A stretch of DNA of 64,000 bases from Marinobacter sp. SS5-14b. GTDB taxonomy: Bacteria > Pseudomonadota > Gammaproteobacteria > Pseudomonadales > Oleiphilaceae. The notes beneath the pieces were generated by a model. It was not told the origin of the DNA. It was given only the letters and a program-made list of their open reading frames with translations, and made no database searches. The DNA is taken from positions 372,001-436,000 of the forward strand of contig NZ_JASSVM010000004.1 of the NCBI RefSeq assembly GCF_030541005.1, given 5' to 3'. Positions 10,854 through 20,203 of this stretch are shown piece by piece. The position numbers and the translations under genes were made by a program. Position 1 is the first letter of the stretch, and each line of letters opens with the position of its first letter.

Positions 10854-11487
10854 TCTTCATGAGGCCACCTCAGGCAGCATGACCCAAATGACATCCTTGC
10901 ATGAGGAACGCCTGAACTTTGTCGCAAAAAAGCTGATTAACACCGGTGCTAAAACGGTTCTGGACCTTGGCTGTGGCTCGGGATCACTGCTTTACCGGCT
11001 GGCCGCGGCGCTTCAGTTCACAACCATTGTCGGGCTTGAGCAGTCCGGGCTGTCTCTGCGCCAGGCTCGCCAGAACCTCCAGCCCTGGCTCAACGAGACG
11101 CCAGATCGCATTCGTCTGATTACCGGCTCCTACGCGGAAAGCCATCCCGAACTCCGGGGTTTTGAAGCCGCTGCCATGGTCGAAACCATCGAACACGTGT
11201 ATCCCAACGAGCTTTCAAAAGTCGAGCTGATGGTCTTTGGTGAGTTGCGCCCGCGCTTCCTGTTCATGACCACACCCAACAGTGAATACAACCCACTGTT
11301 TGACCTGGAACCCGGAGAGTTTCGCGAAGAAGACCATAAATTTGAATGGAACCGAATGAAGTTTCGCCAATGGGCCAGCGGTGTCGCCAAACGCAACGGC
11401 TACACCGTACACTTTGGCGGAATTGGCGACCTGCATCCGGATGTCGGCCATCCGACGCAGACCGCCGCTTTCGAGCTAACCGTTTAG
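10846..11487 (+). CDS. Stand-alone Hen1-like 3'-terminal RNA 2'-O-methyltransferase
   Basis: 213 residues. SAM motif I is VLDLGCGSGSLLYRL (about 39-53). The metal motif E113-T-I-E116-H117 and His164 in EEDHKFEW (His followed by F-E-W) match the Mn-binding EXXEH...H set of the Hen1 family, as does the TTPNSEYN block. Bacterial Hen1 methylates the 2'-OH of a broken RNA 3' end before ligation by Pnkp; there it is usually a C-terminal domain of a protein of about 460 residues next to pnkp. Here the ligase-activating N-terminal part and any pnkp neighbour are missing. The start overlaps the antiporter stop by 8 bases, and the 3' end overlaps the convergent egtB-like gene by 12 bases. Confidence 0.75.
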   Translation: MFDLHEATSGSMTQMTSLHEERLNFVAKKLINTGAKTVLDLGCGSGSLLYRLAAALQFTTIVGLEQSGLSLRQARQNLQPWLNETPDRIRLITGSYAESHPELRGFEAAAMVETIEHVYPNELSKVELMVFGELRPRFLFMTTPNSEYNPLFDLEPGEFREEDHKFEWNRMKFRQWASGVAKRNGYTVHFGGIGDLHPDVGHPTQTAAFELTV

Positions 11488-12843
11488 CGCACAGGTTCGG
11501 AAGCCCGTGTAGACGTCGTTGCGAAGGGGCAAATAGGCCTGGCGGTAGGTGCCCCGGATCAGGTTCGAGGAGGTGGCGCAGCCACCGCCCCGGGTCACCT
11601 TGTGATCACCAAACTGCAGCGTCGACATGAACGGGTACATATCCACCTTGAAACCGTCATAGGGCAGAAACTGACTGCTGGTCCACTCCCACACCGAGCC
11701 GACCATCTGCCGACAACGAAAGGGACTGTCCCCTACCGGATAGTCGAATACCGGATTACGGGCCATTGACCGGGCATCCATATCCACCCGAGACGCATCC
11801 GGCCGCTCGTTACCCCAGGGATAACGTCGGAAAGACTCTTCAGGCCGGTTCCCCAACGCAGCCACTTCCCACTCATACTCCGAAGGCAAGCGCCGCCCCG
11901 CCCAGCGGCACCAGGCCTCGGCTTCCCAATAGGTCACATGAGTAACCGGCGCATCCGGATTCAACGGTAACCACTGATCAAAAAAACGCTCCTGCCACTG
12001 ATTACCGTGCCAGCGCCAGTACAGCGGATGCCTCGGCACCTTCAACTGCGGTTCGGAAACCCCGTGAACCAACGACACATCCACTTCCGTTTCCAGCCAC
12101 TTGCGACCACCGAACGACCACAGCTCCGGACGCTGATAACCCCGGTCCTCAACAAATGCCTGAAATTCCCGGTTACTCACCAGAGTCCGGCTAATGGCAA
12201 ACGCCGGTAGCTCCACCTCGAACCGGGGCTTCTCCGCATCAAACGCAAAGTCCTCACCGGCGAAATCATCCGACTCACCCGGCATCCCGATCAACCAACG
12301 CCCCGCCGGAATCTCCGCATCGCCAGTGACCGGCTCACCAGGCGCAGGCCGATCGCCGATAAACTCTGCAGGCGCCGGATACCCCACCGTCTGCCGACAC
12401 CAGATCAAGGACTCGATGTGCATGTTCTGATGAAACACCGCATACCGATAGAGATACAGTTCCTGACCCGTCAGCTCCCGGCTCCCAATACGCTCCGAGA
12501 CCCGGTCATAAACCGTATTGAAATACTTGAGAGTGGCCTCCCGCCCCGGAAACAAATCCCGCCGCCAACGATCGCGGTGTTCAACATGGAAAGAATCCCA
12601 CAGGTCATCCATGGAAGGGTCGCAACTGGGCGTTCCGTCCAACAGATTGAACACAAACACTTCGTAGAAAAACGCTGAGTGGCCCATTTCCCACAGTGGC
12701 GGATTGACGCCAGGGTGATACGGAACCTCGAGCTTATCCTCAGGGAGGGAACGAACCAGCTGCTCAGTGCGCGAACGCGCCAACTCCAACTCTTCCAATA
12801 CCTGCGCCTTATAGTCCTCAGCCACCATATGTTCAGACTCCAT
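11476..12843 (-). CDS. EgtB/SenA-like nonheme-iron sulfoxide (or selenium) synthase
   Basis: 455 residues: an N-terminal DinB-like helical bundle and a C-terminal FGE-sulfatase domain ending GGGCATSSN...GFRTC. Iron ligands are visible as His55 (WEMGHSAFF) and the H138-x3-H142-x-E144 motif. This family joins a thiol or selenol to the histidine imidazole (EgtB in ergothioneine, SenA in selenoneine, OvoA in ovothiol). No egtD, senB or senC is adjacent and there is no C-terminal methyltransferase as in OvoA, so the exact product cannot be set. The start has GGAG 9 bases upstream. Confidence 0.8.
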   Translation of the reverse strand: MESEHMVAEDYKAQVLEELELARSRTEQLVRSLPEDKLEVPYHPGVNPPLWEMGHSAFFYEVFVFNLLDGTPSCDPSMDDLWDSFHVEHRDRWRRDLFPGREATLKYFNTVYDRVSERIGSRELTGQELYLYRYAVFHQNMHIESLIWCRQTVGYPAPAEFIGDRPAPGEPVTGDAEIPAGRWLIGMPGESDDFAGEDFAFDAEKPRFEVELPAFAISRTLVSNREFQAFVEDRGYQRPELWSFGGRKWLETEVDVSLVHGVSEPQLKVPRHPLYWRWHGNQWQERFFDQWLPLNPDAPVTHVTYWEAEAWCRWAGRRLPSEYEWEVAALGNRPEESFRRYPWGNERPDASRVDMDARSMARNPVFDYPVGDSPFRCRQMVGSVWEWTSSQFLPYDGFKVDMYPFMSTLQFGDHKVTRGGGCATSSNLIRGTYRQAYLPLRNDVYTGFRTCALNG

Positions 12844-12866
12844 AGAAACCAGCTCCCCAGTTACGG

Positions 12867-12979
12867 GAAGTAGTGGTGGGAAGGCCTTTCGTAAACCTTG
12901 CGGAGCCAGGGATGGCGGAGCAGAGCGTACAAGGATGTATCTACAGCGTGTTTCCGAAAGGCCTTCCCACCACTACTTC
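12867..12979. repeat. Perfect 25-bp inverted repeat with 63-base loop
   Basis: 12867-12891 (GAAGTAGTGGTGGGAAGG...) and 12955-12979 are exact reverse complements. The loop contains GCGGAGCCAGGGATGGCGGA and AAGGATGTATCTACAGCGTG, phrasing that I recall as recurrent in intergenic spaces of Marinobacter-like genomes. It lies just upstream of the egtB-like gene and beyond the RND terminator. It is a REP- or MITE-like element, or a strong structured RNA; no transposase or target duplication is seen. Confidence 0.85.
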
Positions 12980-13003
12980 TTACTCAACAACAGGATATCA
13001 AAG

Positions 13004-13037
13004 AAAAAACCGCCGGGGGCAGATACCCGCGGCGGTT
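13004..13037 (-). terminator. Intrinsic terminator of the RND operon
   Basis: Read on the minus strand: AACCGCCG, loop, CGGCGGTT, then TTTT. It ends 43 bases after the permease stop codon. Confidence 0.88.
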
Positions 13038-13079
13038 TGATAGCCATGAATACGATAGGTAAACCGGAATCAGGTCAAC

Positions 13080-16000
13080 CTATGCCGTCTTCCTGCGGTT
13101 TTTGCGCCAATCGGCCAGATCTTCAATCAGCTTGTAGAACAGGGGCACGAAGAACAACGCCAGAGTACTGGCCGCCAGCATACCACCGACCACCACCGTA
13201 CCGATTTCCTGCCGGGAAACGGCTCCGGCTCCGGAACTGAACGCCAACGGCAACGTACCCACAATGAACGTCAACGCCGTCATCATGATCGCCCGGAACC
13301 GCTGACGCGCAGCGGTACTGGCCGCATCAAAAGCACTCATCCCCGCCTTACGGTTCTGGGCCGCAAACTCCACAATCAGAATCGCGTTCTTCGCCGCCAG
13401 ACCAATCAACACCAGCAAGCCCACCTGGAAGTAGATATCGTTCGGAAAACCCCGCCACAACGACGCCAGGGCCGCACCGAATACACCGAAAGGCACCGCC
13501 GTCGCCACCGCTACCGGCAAACCCCAGCGCTCGTATTGGGCCGCCAGTATCAAGAACACCAGCAACAGGCCCATACCGAACGCCATGGCTCCGGAATCCG
13601 CCGAATCTTGCAACTGATACGCCTCACCGGTCCAGCCCAGCAACGTGTTGCGATCGAACTGATCGGCAGCCACCGCTTGCAAGGCTGCCAACGCCTCACC
13701 CGTGGTATGGCCCGGCGTCGGATCGGCCAGCAGCTTGGCCGCCGGGTATACGTTGAACCGATTCAGAATATCCGGGCCACTGGTCCGTTCCAGCTCCACC
13801 AGAGAACTCAGCGGGATCATCTCGCCGTAGCTGGAGCGTACAAACACCTTGCGCAGATCGTCCGGATGGCTGCGGAACTCGCCTTCCGACTGCAGGTTTA
13901 CCTGCCAGTTACGGCCCTGCAGGGTAAAGTCGTTTACATACAGGCCACCGAAGGTGCTCTGCATGGTGGTAAAGATCTGATCAATGGGCACACCCGCTGC
14001 CTGAGCCTTTTCACGATCTACGTTCGCCTTGAACCGGGGGATGCCGGTGTCCAGCGTTACTCGCACGTTGGTCAGCTCCGGGCGGGCATTGGCGGCCTGG
14101 GTGAACTGGTCTGCCATGGATTTGATCTCTGCCGGGCTGCGGCCGCCACGGGCCTGGATGTAGCCTTCAACGCCACCGGTGGTCGACAGGCCCTGAATTG
14201 GCGGTGGCGTAAAGGCAATCACAAAGGCCTCTGGCATACCAAAGCCAATGCCCATGATCTTGTTCGCAATATCGGCCGCGGCCTGGCCTTGCCCTTCCCG
14301 TTCAGCCCAGTCTTCAAGGGTAACAAACGCCACGCCACTGTTGGTTCGCAAAGCGCTGGAGATGATGTCGAAGCCGGCGAACGACACCACGTCTTTCACT
14401 TCAGGCAGCCCCATCATTTTTTCCACCAGCTCGTCCCGGGCCTCCGTGGTGCGGCTCAAGGACGATACCGGCGGCAAAGAATAGGCTGCCAACACGAAGC
14501 CCTGATCTTCCTGCGGCACCAGGCCTGAAGGCATCTTGTTCATCATGAACACCACGCTACCCAACATGGCGACAAACAGCATGACGCCAATCACCGCATG
14601 CCTTAGCAGCCAGTCCACCACAGCAGAGAAGCCAGCGGTGAGCTTGTCGAAACCGGCGTCAAACCAGCGGAATACCGCCAGCTGCTTGCCTTCGTCTTTG
14701 CCGAGCAGCAGGGCACACATGGCGGGGGTCAGGGTCAGCGCCACCACACCGGAGATCACCACCGACACCGCTATGGTGATGGCAAACTGCCGGTACAGCT
14801 CACCACTGAGGCCGCCGAGGAACGCCACCGGGGCAAACACCGCGACCAGCACCAGCGTGGACGACACCACCGCGCCAGACACCTGGCCTATCGTGGTCAC
14901 CGCCGCGTTGTAGGCAGACATACCGTCTTCTTTCATCAGGCGTTCGGCGTTCTCCATGATGATGATGGCGTTATCCACCACCACCCCGATCGCCAGTATC
15001 AACCCGAACAGAGTCAGCAGGTTGACCGAAAACCCAAGGGCTTGCATACCAGCGAAGGTACCGACCAGAGACACCGGAATGGCAATCAGCGGAATCAGCG
15101 TCGCCTTGATGTGCTGCAGGAACAGGAAGGTCACCAGCACCACCAGCAACACCGCCACCACGAAGGTGTTGATCACCTCCTGAATCGAGATATCAATAAA
15201 GCGGGTGGTGTCATAAGGCGCACTGTATTCCAGGCCCTCCGGGAATCGTTCGGAGATTTCCTGCATGGCCTGGTTAACCGCTTCGGCCGCATCCAGAGCG
15301 TTGGCGCCCGGCTGCAGGTAAACCCCCATCGGCACCGTAGCACCGCCGTTATAGACCGCAGAAAAGTCGTAGTTCTGGGCCCCCAGTTCAATCCGGGCCA
15401 CATCTTTCAGGCGCAGGGACGCACCCTGCTCATCGCTGCGCAGGATCACTTCACCAAATTCTTCCGGGCTGGTCAGCCGGCCAGGGGCCGACACGCTGAA
15501 GGTAAAGGCCTGGCCTTCCGGCGCCGGCTCGGCACCAATACGGCCGGCGGCAAACTGGGCATTCTGGGCGCGGAGTGAGCTGGCAACATCGCCTGGCGTG
15601 AGTTCGTACTGGGCCAGCTTGTCTGGCCGCAGCCAGATACGCATGGAGTAATCCTGCGCCCCGAACAGTGAGGCATCACCAATACCCGGCAACCGCACCA
15701 GCTCGTCCAGCACGTTCAGCAAGGCGTAGTTGGAAATCTCCACCACATCCATGGAGTTGTCAGGAGACGACAGGGTAATAACCTGCAGAATGGAGGTCGA
15801 ACGGGCCTCCACTTTCAGGCCCTGATCGCGCACGGGCTGGGGCAAACGGGCGAGCGCCTGCTGCACCCGGTTATTGACGTTGATGGTGGCCTGGTCCGGA
15901 TTGGTGCCAATCTCGAACGACACGGTTACCCGGAAACTGCCGGAGTCGGTCGCGCTGGACTCCAGGTAGATCATGTCGTCGACACCGTTGATTTCCTGCT

Positions 16001-16196
16001 CCAGCGGCGCGACCACAGAATCGGCGATCACATCGGCACTGGCGCCGGGGAAGCGGCCATCCACCACCACCTGGGGAGGCACCACGTTGGGGTACTGTTC
16101 AATGGGCAGACCCATCAAGGCCAGAGCACCACCCAAGGTAATAATAATAGAGATGACCGTGGCGAAGATCGGCCGGTCGATAAATGTGCGCAACAT
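13080..16196 (-). CDS. RND efflux permease (HAE1 family)
   Basis: A 1038-residue proton-driven drug-efflux permease of the inner membrane. It has the standard N terminus ([23 protein letters not shown]), two large periplasmic loops and twelve predicted helices. The helix-4 proton-relay region reads [20 protein letters not shown], with a single Asp where AcrB-type pumps often have DD. It starts with TGATG overlap on the adaptor stop (1 base shared), so adaptor and permease are one operon. No outer-membrane factor is encoded here, so it probably uses a TolC-like protein made elsewhere. A divergent TetR-type gene is the likely repressor. Confidence 0.94.
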   Translation of the reverse strand: MLRTFIDRPIFATVISIIITLGGALALMGLPIEQYPNVVPPQVVVDGRFPGASADVIADSVVAPLEQEINGVDDMIYLESSATDSGSFRVTVSFEIGTNPDQATINVNNRVQQALARLPQPVRDQGLKVEARSTSILQVITLSSPDNSMDVVEISNYALLNVLDELVRLPGIGDASLFGAQDYSMRIWLRPDKLAQYELTPGDVASSLRAQNAQFAAGRIGAEPAPEGQAFTFSVSAPGRLTSPEEFGEVILRSDEQGASLRLKDVARIELGAQNYDFSAVYNGGATVPMGVYLQPGANALDAAEAVNQAMQEISERFPEGLEYSAPYDTTRFIDISIQEVINTFVVAVLLVVLVTFLFLQHIKATLIPLIAIPVSLVGTFAGMQALGFSVNLLTLFGLILAIGVVVDNAIIIMENAERLMKEDGMSAYNAAVTTIGQVSGAVVSSTLVLVAVFAPVAFLGGLSGELYRQFAITIAVSVVISGVVALTLTPAMCALLLGKDEGKQLAVFRWFDAGFDKLTAGFSAVVDWLLRHAVIGVMLFVAMLGSVVFMMNKMPSGLVPQEDQGFVLAAYSLPPVSSLSRTTEARDELVEKMMGLPEVKDVVSFAGFDIISSALRTNSGVAFVTLEDWAEREGQGQAAADIANKIMGIGFGMPEAFVIAFTPPPIQGLSTTGGVEGYIQARGGRSPAEIKSMADQFTQAANARPELTNVRVTLDTGIPRFKANVDREKAQAAGVPIDQIFTTMQSTFGGLYVNDFTLQGRNWQVNLQSEGEFRSHPDDLRKVFVRSSYGEMIPLSSLVELERTSGPDILNRFNVYPAAKLLADPTPGHTTGEALAALQAVAADQFDRNTLLGWTGEAYQLQDSADSGAMAFGMGLLLVFLILAAQYERWGLPVAVATAVPFGVFGAALASLWRGFPNDIYFQVGLLVLIGLAAKNAILIVEFAAQNRKAGMSAFDAASTAARQRFRAIMMTALTFIVGTLPLAFSSGAGAVSRQEIGTVVVGGMLAASTLALFFVPLFYKLIEDLADWRKNRRKTA

Positions 16197-17368
16197 CAGT
16201 CGGCACCCTCCCCGCCTTCGGCATTGGTCACATTAACCTGAGCCCCGTCGCGCAGGTTGCTCAGGCCACTGACGATAAAGCGCTCTCCCGCTTCCAGCCC
16301 GCTGAGTACAATTTGTCGGCCATTGCTCACCGGGCCCAACTCTGCCAGGCGTGCCCGGGCCTTGCCTTCGTCATCTACCACGTACACCACCGGCCCCTCA
16401 GGACTCTGGGCGACGGCCTTTTCCGGCACGGTGATCACATCCTCGAAACTCTGCAGTTCTACCCGAACCCGAACAAACTGGCCCGGCACCACCACCTGCT
16501 CCGGATTTGGGAACACTGCTCGGGCGGACACCGAACCGGTGCGGGGGTCTAACGTGGAGGCGGTAAAATCAATGCGGCCGTCCAGCGGGTATTCATTGCC
16601 GTCTGCCAGGATCAGGCGCGCGGATACGTTCTGCTTTTCACCGGAGCGCGCCATGCCTTCACGGGCTGCACGGCGAATGGTGGCGTCGTTTTCAGGCAAG
16701 GCAAAGCGCACATGGACTGGATCAAGTTGCACAATCGTTGTCAGCAAGGTGCCGGCATCAATCAGGCTGCCTTCCGGCAAATCTTCCAGGCTGGTTACCC
16801 CATTGATCGGTGCCTTTACCTGAGCATAACCCACGTTCAGCTCAGCCTGGGTCATGCCCGCATTGGCCACGGCCAGATTGGCTTCCGCCAGTTCCTTGGC
16901 CGACTGAGCAGAGTCCCGATCGCGCTCGCTGACGGCGTTGCGTTCATACAATGATGATATCCGGTTCCACTCCCGCTCGGCCTGGCGCAGATTGGCTTCA
17001 GCAACCTGGCGCTGGGCCCTGGCCTGTTGCAGTGCAGCTTCCGTAGGTTTGCGATCGATCCGGAACAGGGCATCGCCTTCGCTGACCATCTGCCCTTCGT
17101 CGTAAAGGCGCTCTTCCAGAATGCCGTTAATCCGGGCTCGCACTTCTACTTCCCGGGCACCCCTGGCACGGCCGGCGTAATCGTGGCGCACACTGGCATC
17201 GCTCAGCTCGGCCGTTTCGACAACCACCGCTGCCGGCGGCATACCGCCTCCACCCGGTTGGCCGGCACCCTCCTCACTGCTGCAGCCAGCCATAGCCAGC
17301 AACGTGGACAAGCCTGCGATGATCAGCCCGTTGCGGGCCATCGGGCGATGAAACATTTCCATGGGCAT
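16196..17368 (-). CDS. RND efflux periplasmic adaptor lipoprotein
   Basis: 390 residues from the ATG at 17368, which has AGGAG about 7 bases upstream (the frame is open further). The signal ends LLAMAGC, a lipobox, so it should be anchored by its lipidated Cys to the inner membrane. The body has the hairpin, lipoyl ([14 protein letters not shown] and [11 protein letters not shown]) and beta-barrel parts of AcrA-like adaptors. First gene of the adaptor-permease operon, under the inverted repeat at 17413-17438. Confidence 0.93.
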   Translation of the reverse strand: MPMEMFHRPMARNGLIIAGLSTLLAMAGCSSEEGAGQPGGGGMPPAAVVVETAELSDASVRHDYAGRARGAREVEVRARINGILEERLYDEGQMVSEGDALFRIDRKPTEAALQQARAQRQVAEANLRQAEREWNRISSLYERNAVSERDRDSAQSAKELAEANLAVANAGMTQAELNVGYAQVKAPINGVTSLEDLPEGSLIDAGTLLTTIVQLDPVHVRFALPENDATIRRAAREGMARSGEKQNVSARLILADGNEYPLDGRIDFTASTLDPRTGSVSARAVFPNPEQVVVPGQFVRVRVELQSFEDVITVPEKAVAQSPEGPVVYVVDDEGKARARLAELGPVSNGRQIVLSGLEAGERFIVSGLSNLRDGAQVNVTNAEGGEGAD

Positions 17369-17412
17369 TTGCGCTCTCCTGAACACCGGATTCAGATCAA
17401 TAAAGGGCGTTA

Positions 17413-17438
17413 ACATACATTCATCCGCGTATGTATGT
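17413..17438. promoter_or_regulatory. AcrR-like operator between adaptor and TetR genes
   Basis: ACATACAT (17413-17420) and ATGTATGT (17431-17438) are perfect complements 10 bases apart. They closely resemble the half-sites of the known AcrR operator (TACATACATT...AATGTATGTA). The site lies 44 bases from the adaptor start and 55 from the regulator start, placed to control both. Confidence 0.75.
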
Positions 17439-17493
17439 AAATGTTTCTCAGTTATACTGCCGGTTTATACGCACAAACCATCGAAGCACCAAC

Positions 17494-18096
17494 ATGGCAC
17501 GAAAAACCAAAGCAGAAGCAGAAGCAACCCGGGAATCCATTCTGGATTCCGCCGAGCATGTGTTTATGGACAAAGGCGTGGCAAGGGCTTCCCTTGAAGA
17601 GGTCGCCCGTTCGGCTGGGGTAACCCGAGGCGCGGTGTACTGGCACTTTCGCAACAAGCAGGACATTCTTGATGCCATGCTTGAGCGGGCACGCGCACCC
17701 CTTGGAGAGATGATCGACGACGCCATCCGGGGCGGCTACAGCCTGGAGAACCTGAAGCAGGTGTGCATTCTTGCCCTGAAAAAGCTTGCGGAAGACCAAA
17801 GTTATTACCGGGTGCATTACATTCTGTTTCACCGCAACGAATCGGACCAGACCCTGAACAAGCATCGGGAACTCTCCGAATACGCCACAACCCACGTCAC
17901 CAGCATCATGGCGTTACCCGAAAACAGGAAGCGCCTTAGGCCACAACTGACGCCCGAGTACGCCGCCTATGTACTGCACACACAGATGCTGGGGCTGTTT
18001 TTCGACTGGCTGGCTGCACCAGAACGATGGCCGCTGGCGGACATGGCACCAGCGCTGGTAGAAACCCTGTTTTGTGGATTGCTTACCGATAGCTGA
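17494..18096 (+). CDS. TetR/AcrR-family repressor of the divergent RND operon
   Basis: 200 residues from the ATG at 17494. The N terminus MARKTKAEAEATRESILDSAEHVF and the helix-turn-helix with GVARASLEEVARSAGVTRGAVYWHFRNK (about residues 26-53) are those of AcrR/TtgR-type regulators; the rest is the helical ligand-binding domain. It is divergent from the RND adaptor with an AcrR-like operator between them. The expected role is auto-repression and pump repression, relieved by drug-like ligands. Confidence 0.92.
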   Translation: MARKTKAEAEATRESILDSAEHVFMDKGVARASLEEVARSAGVTRGAVYWHFRNKQDILDAMLERARAPLGEMIDDAIRGGYSLENLKQVCILALKKLAEDQSYYRVHYILFHRNESDQTLNKHRELSEYATTHVTSIMALPENRKRLRPQLTPEYAAYVLHTQMLGLFFDWLAAPERWPLADMAPALVETLFCGLLTDS

Positions 18097-18118
18097 CCCG
18101 GTGATCAGGGCGAATCCG

Positions 18119-19936
18119 TCAGGCCCACATCCACAGGATCACCGGCACCGCCACCACGGTCACCACCACCGACAACGGCAGGCCAAGCCGCCAGTAGTCC
18201 CCGAAACGATAGCCCCCGGGCTCCATCACCAAGGCATTGGACTGATGGCCAATAGGCGTCAGAAAAGCACAGGATGCACCAACCGCCACCGCCATCAGAG
18301 CCGCGTCCGATGCCAGGTCAAGCTGATGCGACAGGCCCAGAGCAATAGGCGCAACCAGAACCGCCGCGGCTGCATTGTTCACCACATTGGACAACAGCAT
18401 GGAGCCGACGAGAATGATGGTCAGTCCGATCCAGGCTGCCTGCCCTTGCGCCACCGCCAGTATCTGGGCCGCAATCAGGTCAGCACCTCCGGTACTTTCC
18501 AGGGCCTGGCCAACCGGAATCATGGCGGCCAGCAAAACAATCACTGACCAGTCAATCGCCCGGTAAGCCTCGGGCGCATCCAACAGCCGGGCCATCACCA
18601 TGGCCACAGCACAGCCGACCAGCGCCACTGGCGGCGCCAACCAACCGGACAGAATCAACGCAATGGCAGCCATGAACAAACCGCCTGCCAGCCATAACTT
18701 GTTCGGCCGGCCCAGGGTCAGCTCCCGTTCCGCCAATGGCAGGCAGCCCAGCGCTTGCAGGGTGGGCATCAGCGTGTCTTCGTAGCCCTGCACCAGCAGA
18801 ATGTCACCGGAGCGAAACCGGATCTCCGCCAGCCGCTGCTTCAAGCGGTGGCCCTGGCGAGCCACCGCAACCACGTTCAGGCCATAGCGCTCTCGCAGAT
18901 TCAGGCGGTTGGTGGTGCGCCCGACCAGCCGGGACCCGGGCGTGATCACCGCCTCGGTCAACCGCACATCGCCCGTGGCGATGTCTTCTTCCTTGGTTTT
19001 ATCAGTACGGCCCGTCTTATTGGCCGACCCTTCGCCGTTGCCCTCGTCGTCCACATTGGCCAGGGCCAGTCCGGTATGATCCACAAACTCCTGCAGGCTT
19101 CCGGTGTCGGCCTGCACCAGCAAGATATCGCCGTCCCGCAGCACCCTGAAGGTCGAAGGCGCGGGATGGGTTTCGTCACCCCGGATCAGGGCCAATACCA
19201 CCACGCTGCTCTCGTTGTCGCCTGCGGTTAACAGGTTGTGAAGCGTATTGCCGGCATAATCCGATGCGTCCGGAACGCGCAACTCCGTGACATAATCGCC
19301 AACGCTGAACAGTTTGTCGCCGTCGGCGGGGTCTTCCCGTTTGGGCGTCAACCGCCAGCCAACCAGGCCGATAAAGACAATGCCCGCCACCGTTATCGCC
19401 AACCCCGCCGGGGCAAAATCCACCAGCCCGAAAGAGCCGGCCTCCCGGTAACTGGCAATGATGATGTTCGGGGGTGTGCCGATCAGCGTAATGGTACCGC
19501 CCAATAAAGAGCCAAACGCCAGAGGCATCAGCAGGAGCGATGGAGAACGGCCAGATTTCCGGGACATCCAGATGGCCACGGGCATCAGCAACGCCAGCGC
19601 GCCTACGTTATTGATGAAGGCAGAGCACAGGGCAACCACCGCGGTCAGCGTGATCACCTGCAGCACCGCATTACGCCCCACCTTCCCGAGCAAACGAGCC
19701 ACCGCGTCCACCACGCCGCCATTGACCAGGCCCTGGCTGATCACCAGAACCGCCGCCACTGTGATCACCGCCGGGTGGCCAAATCCGGAAAATAGCTGGT
19801 CGGTAGGCACCAGCCCTGCGATGGCCACCGCCAGCAACGCCAGCATGGCGACGATGTCGAAGCGCAGCCGATTCCAGACGAACAGGCCTAGGGTCAGGCC
19901 GAGCACCAGAAAGATGATCCACTGATCAGGCTGCAT
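18119..19936 (-). CDS. SLC13-family permease with central RCK_C (TrkA-C) domains
   Basis: 605 residues from the ATG at 19936 (GGAG 8 bases upstream). It has an N-terminal block of hydrophobic helices, two cytosolic TrkA-C/RCK_C-like domains (about residues 200-400; both contain GDILLVQ), and a second membrane block. The SNVVNNAAAAVLVAPIALGLS and PIGHQSNALVMEPGGYRFGDY segments match the DASS/SLC13 sodium-coupled anion fold. Substrates in this family include sulfate and di- and tricarboxylates; sequence alone does not decide. Convergent with the TetR gene, 22 bases apart. Confidence 0.85.
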   Translation of the reverse strand: MQPDQWIIFLVLGLTLGLFVWNRLRFDIVAMLALLAVAIAGLVPTDQLFSGFGHPAVITVAAVLVISQGLVNGGVVDAVARLLGKVGRNAVLQVITLTAVVALCSAFINNVGALALLMPVAIWMSRKSGRSPSLLLMPLAFGSLLGGTITLIGTPPNIIIASYREAGSFGLVDFAPAGLAITVAGIVFIGLVGWRLTPKREDPADGDKLFSVGDYVTELRVPDASDYAGNTLHNLLTAGDNESSVVVLALIRGDETHPAPSTFRVLRDGDILLVQADTGSLQEFVDHTGLALANVDDEGNGEGSANKTGRTDKTKEEDIATGDVRLTEAVITPGSRLVGRTTNRLNLRERYGLNVVAVARQGHRLKQRLAEIRFRSGDILLVQGYEDTLMPTLQALGCLPLAERELTLGRPNKLWLAGGLFMAAIALILSGWLAPPVALVGCAVAMVMARLLDAPEAYRAIDWSVIVLLAAMIPVGQALESTGGADLIAAQILAVAQGQAAWIGLTIILVGSMLLSNVVNNAAAAVLVAPIALGLSHQLDLASDAALMAVAVGASCAFLTPIGHQSNALVMEPGGYRFGDYWRLGLPLSVVVTVVAVPVILWMWA

Positions 19937-20203
19937 GAAACGGCTCCACCCGCAGACTATGTCAACAATGTTTACAGTAATAAGGGCAGGCGCCACCACC
20001 CTTTGCACCAAGTTGCTGAAACGCAGTTAACTTTGAGAACTGGTTCAAATTCTGCTTCCTGACTCTCTGAGGATTCAGACTGCATGGCTCAGCCATACAG
20101 GTAACAGGGTCGAGGATGACTATAGCAGTTCCCGCAGCAGTACCCGAAAGATCACCTTGCAAATAGCCGTCGGTTGTCCAGTCACTTTGCCGGAGCAAAG
20201 ACC

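Noticed and set aside
11476..12843. OvoA (ovothiol) assignment for the egtB-like gene
   Set aside because: The C-terminal methyltransferase domain of OvoA is absent.
12867..12979. Insertion sequence for the 25-bp inverted repeat
   Set aside because: The loop is 63 bases with no transposase frame and no flanking target duplication; kept only as a palindromic repeat.
13536..14528. 330-codon plus-strand frame inside the first RND permease
   Set aside because: Antisense of a conserved permease; composition bias only.
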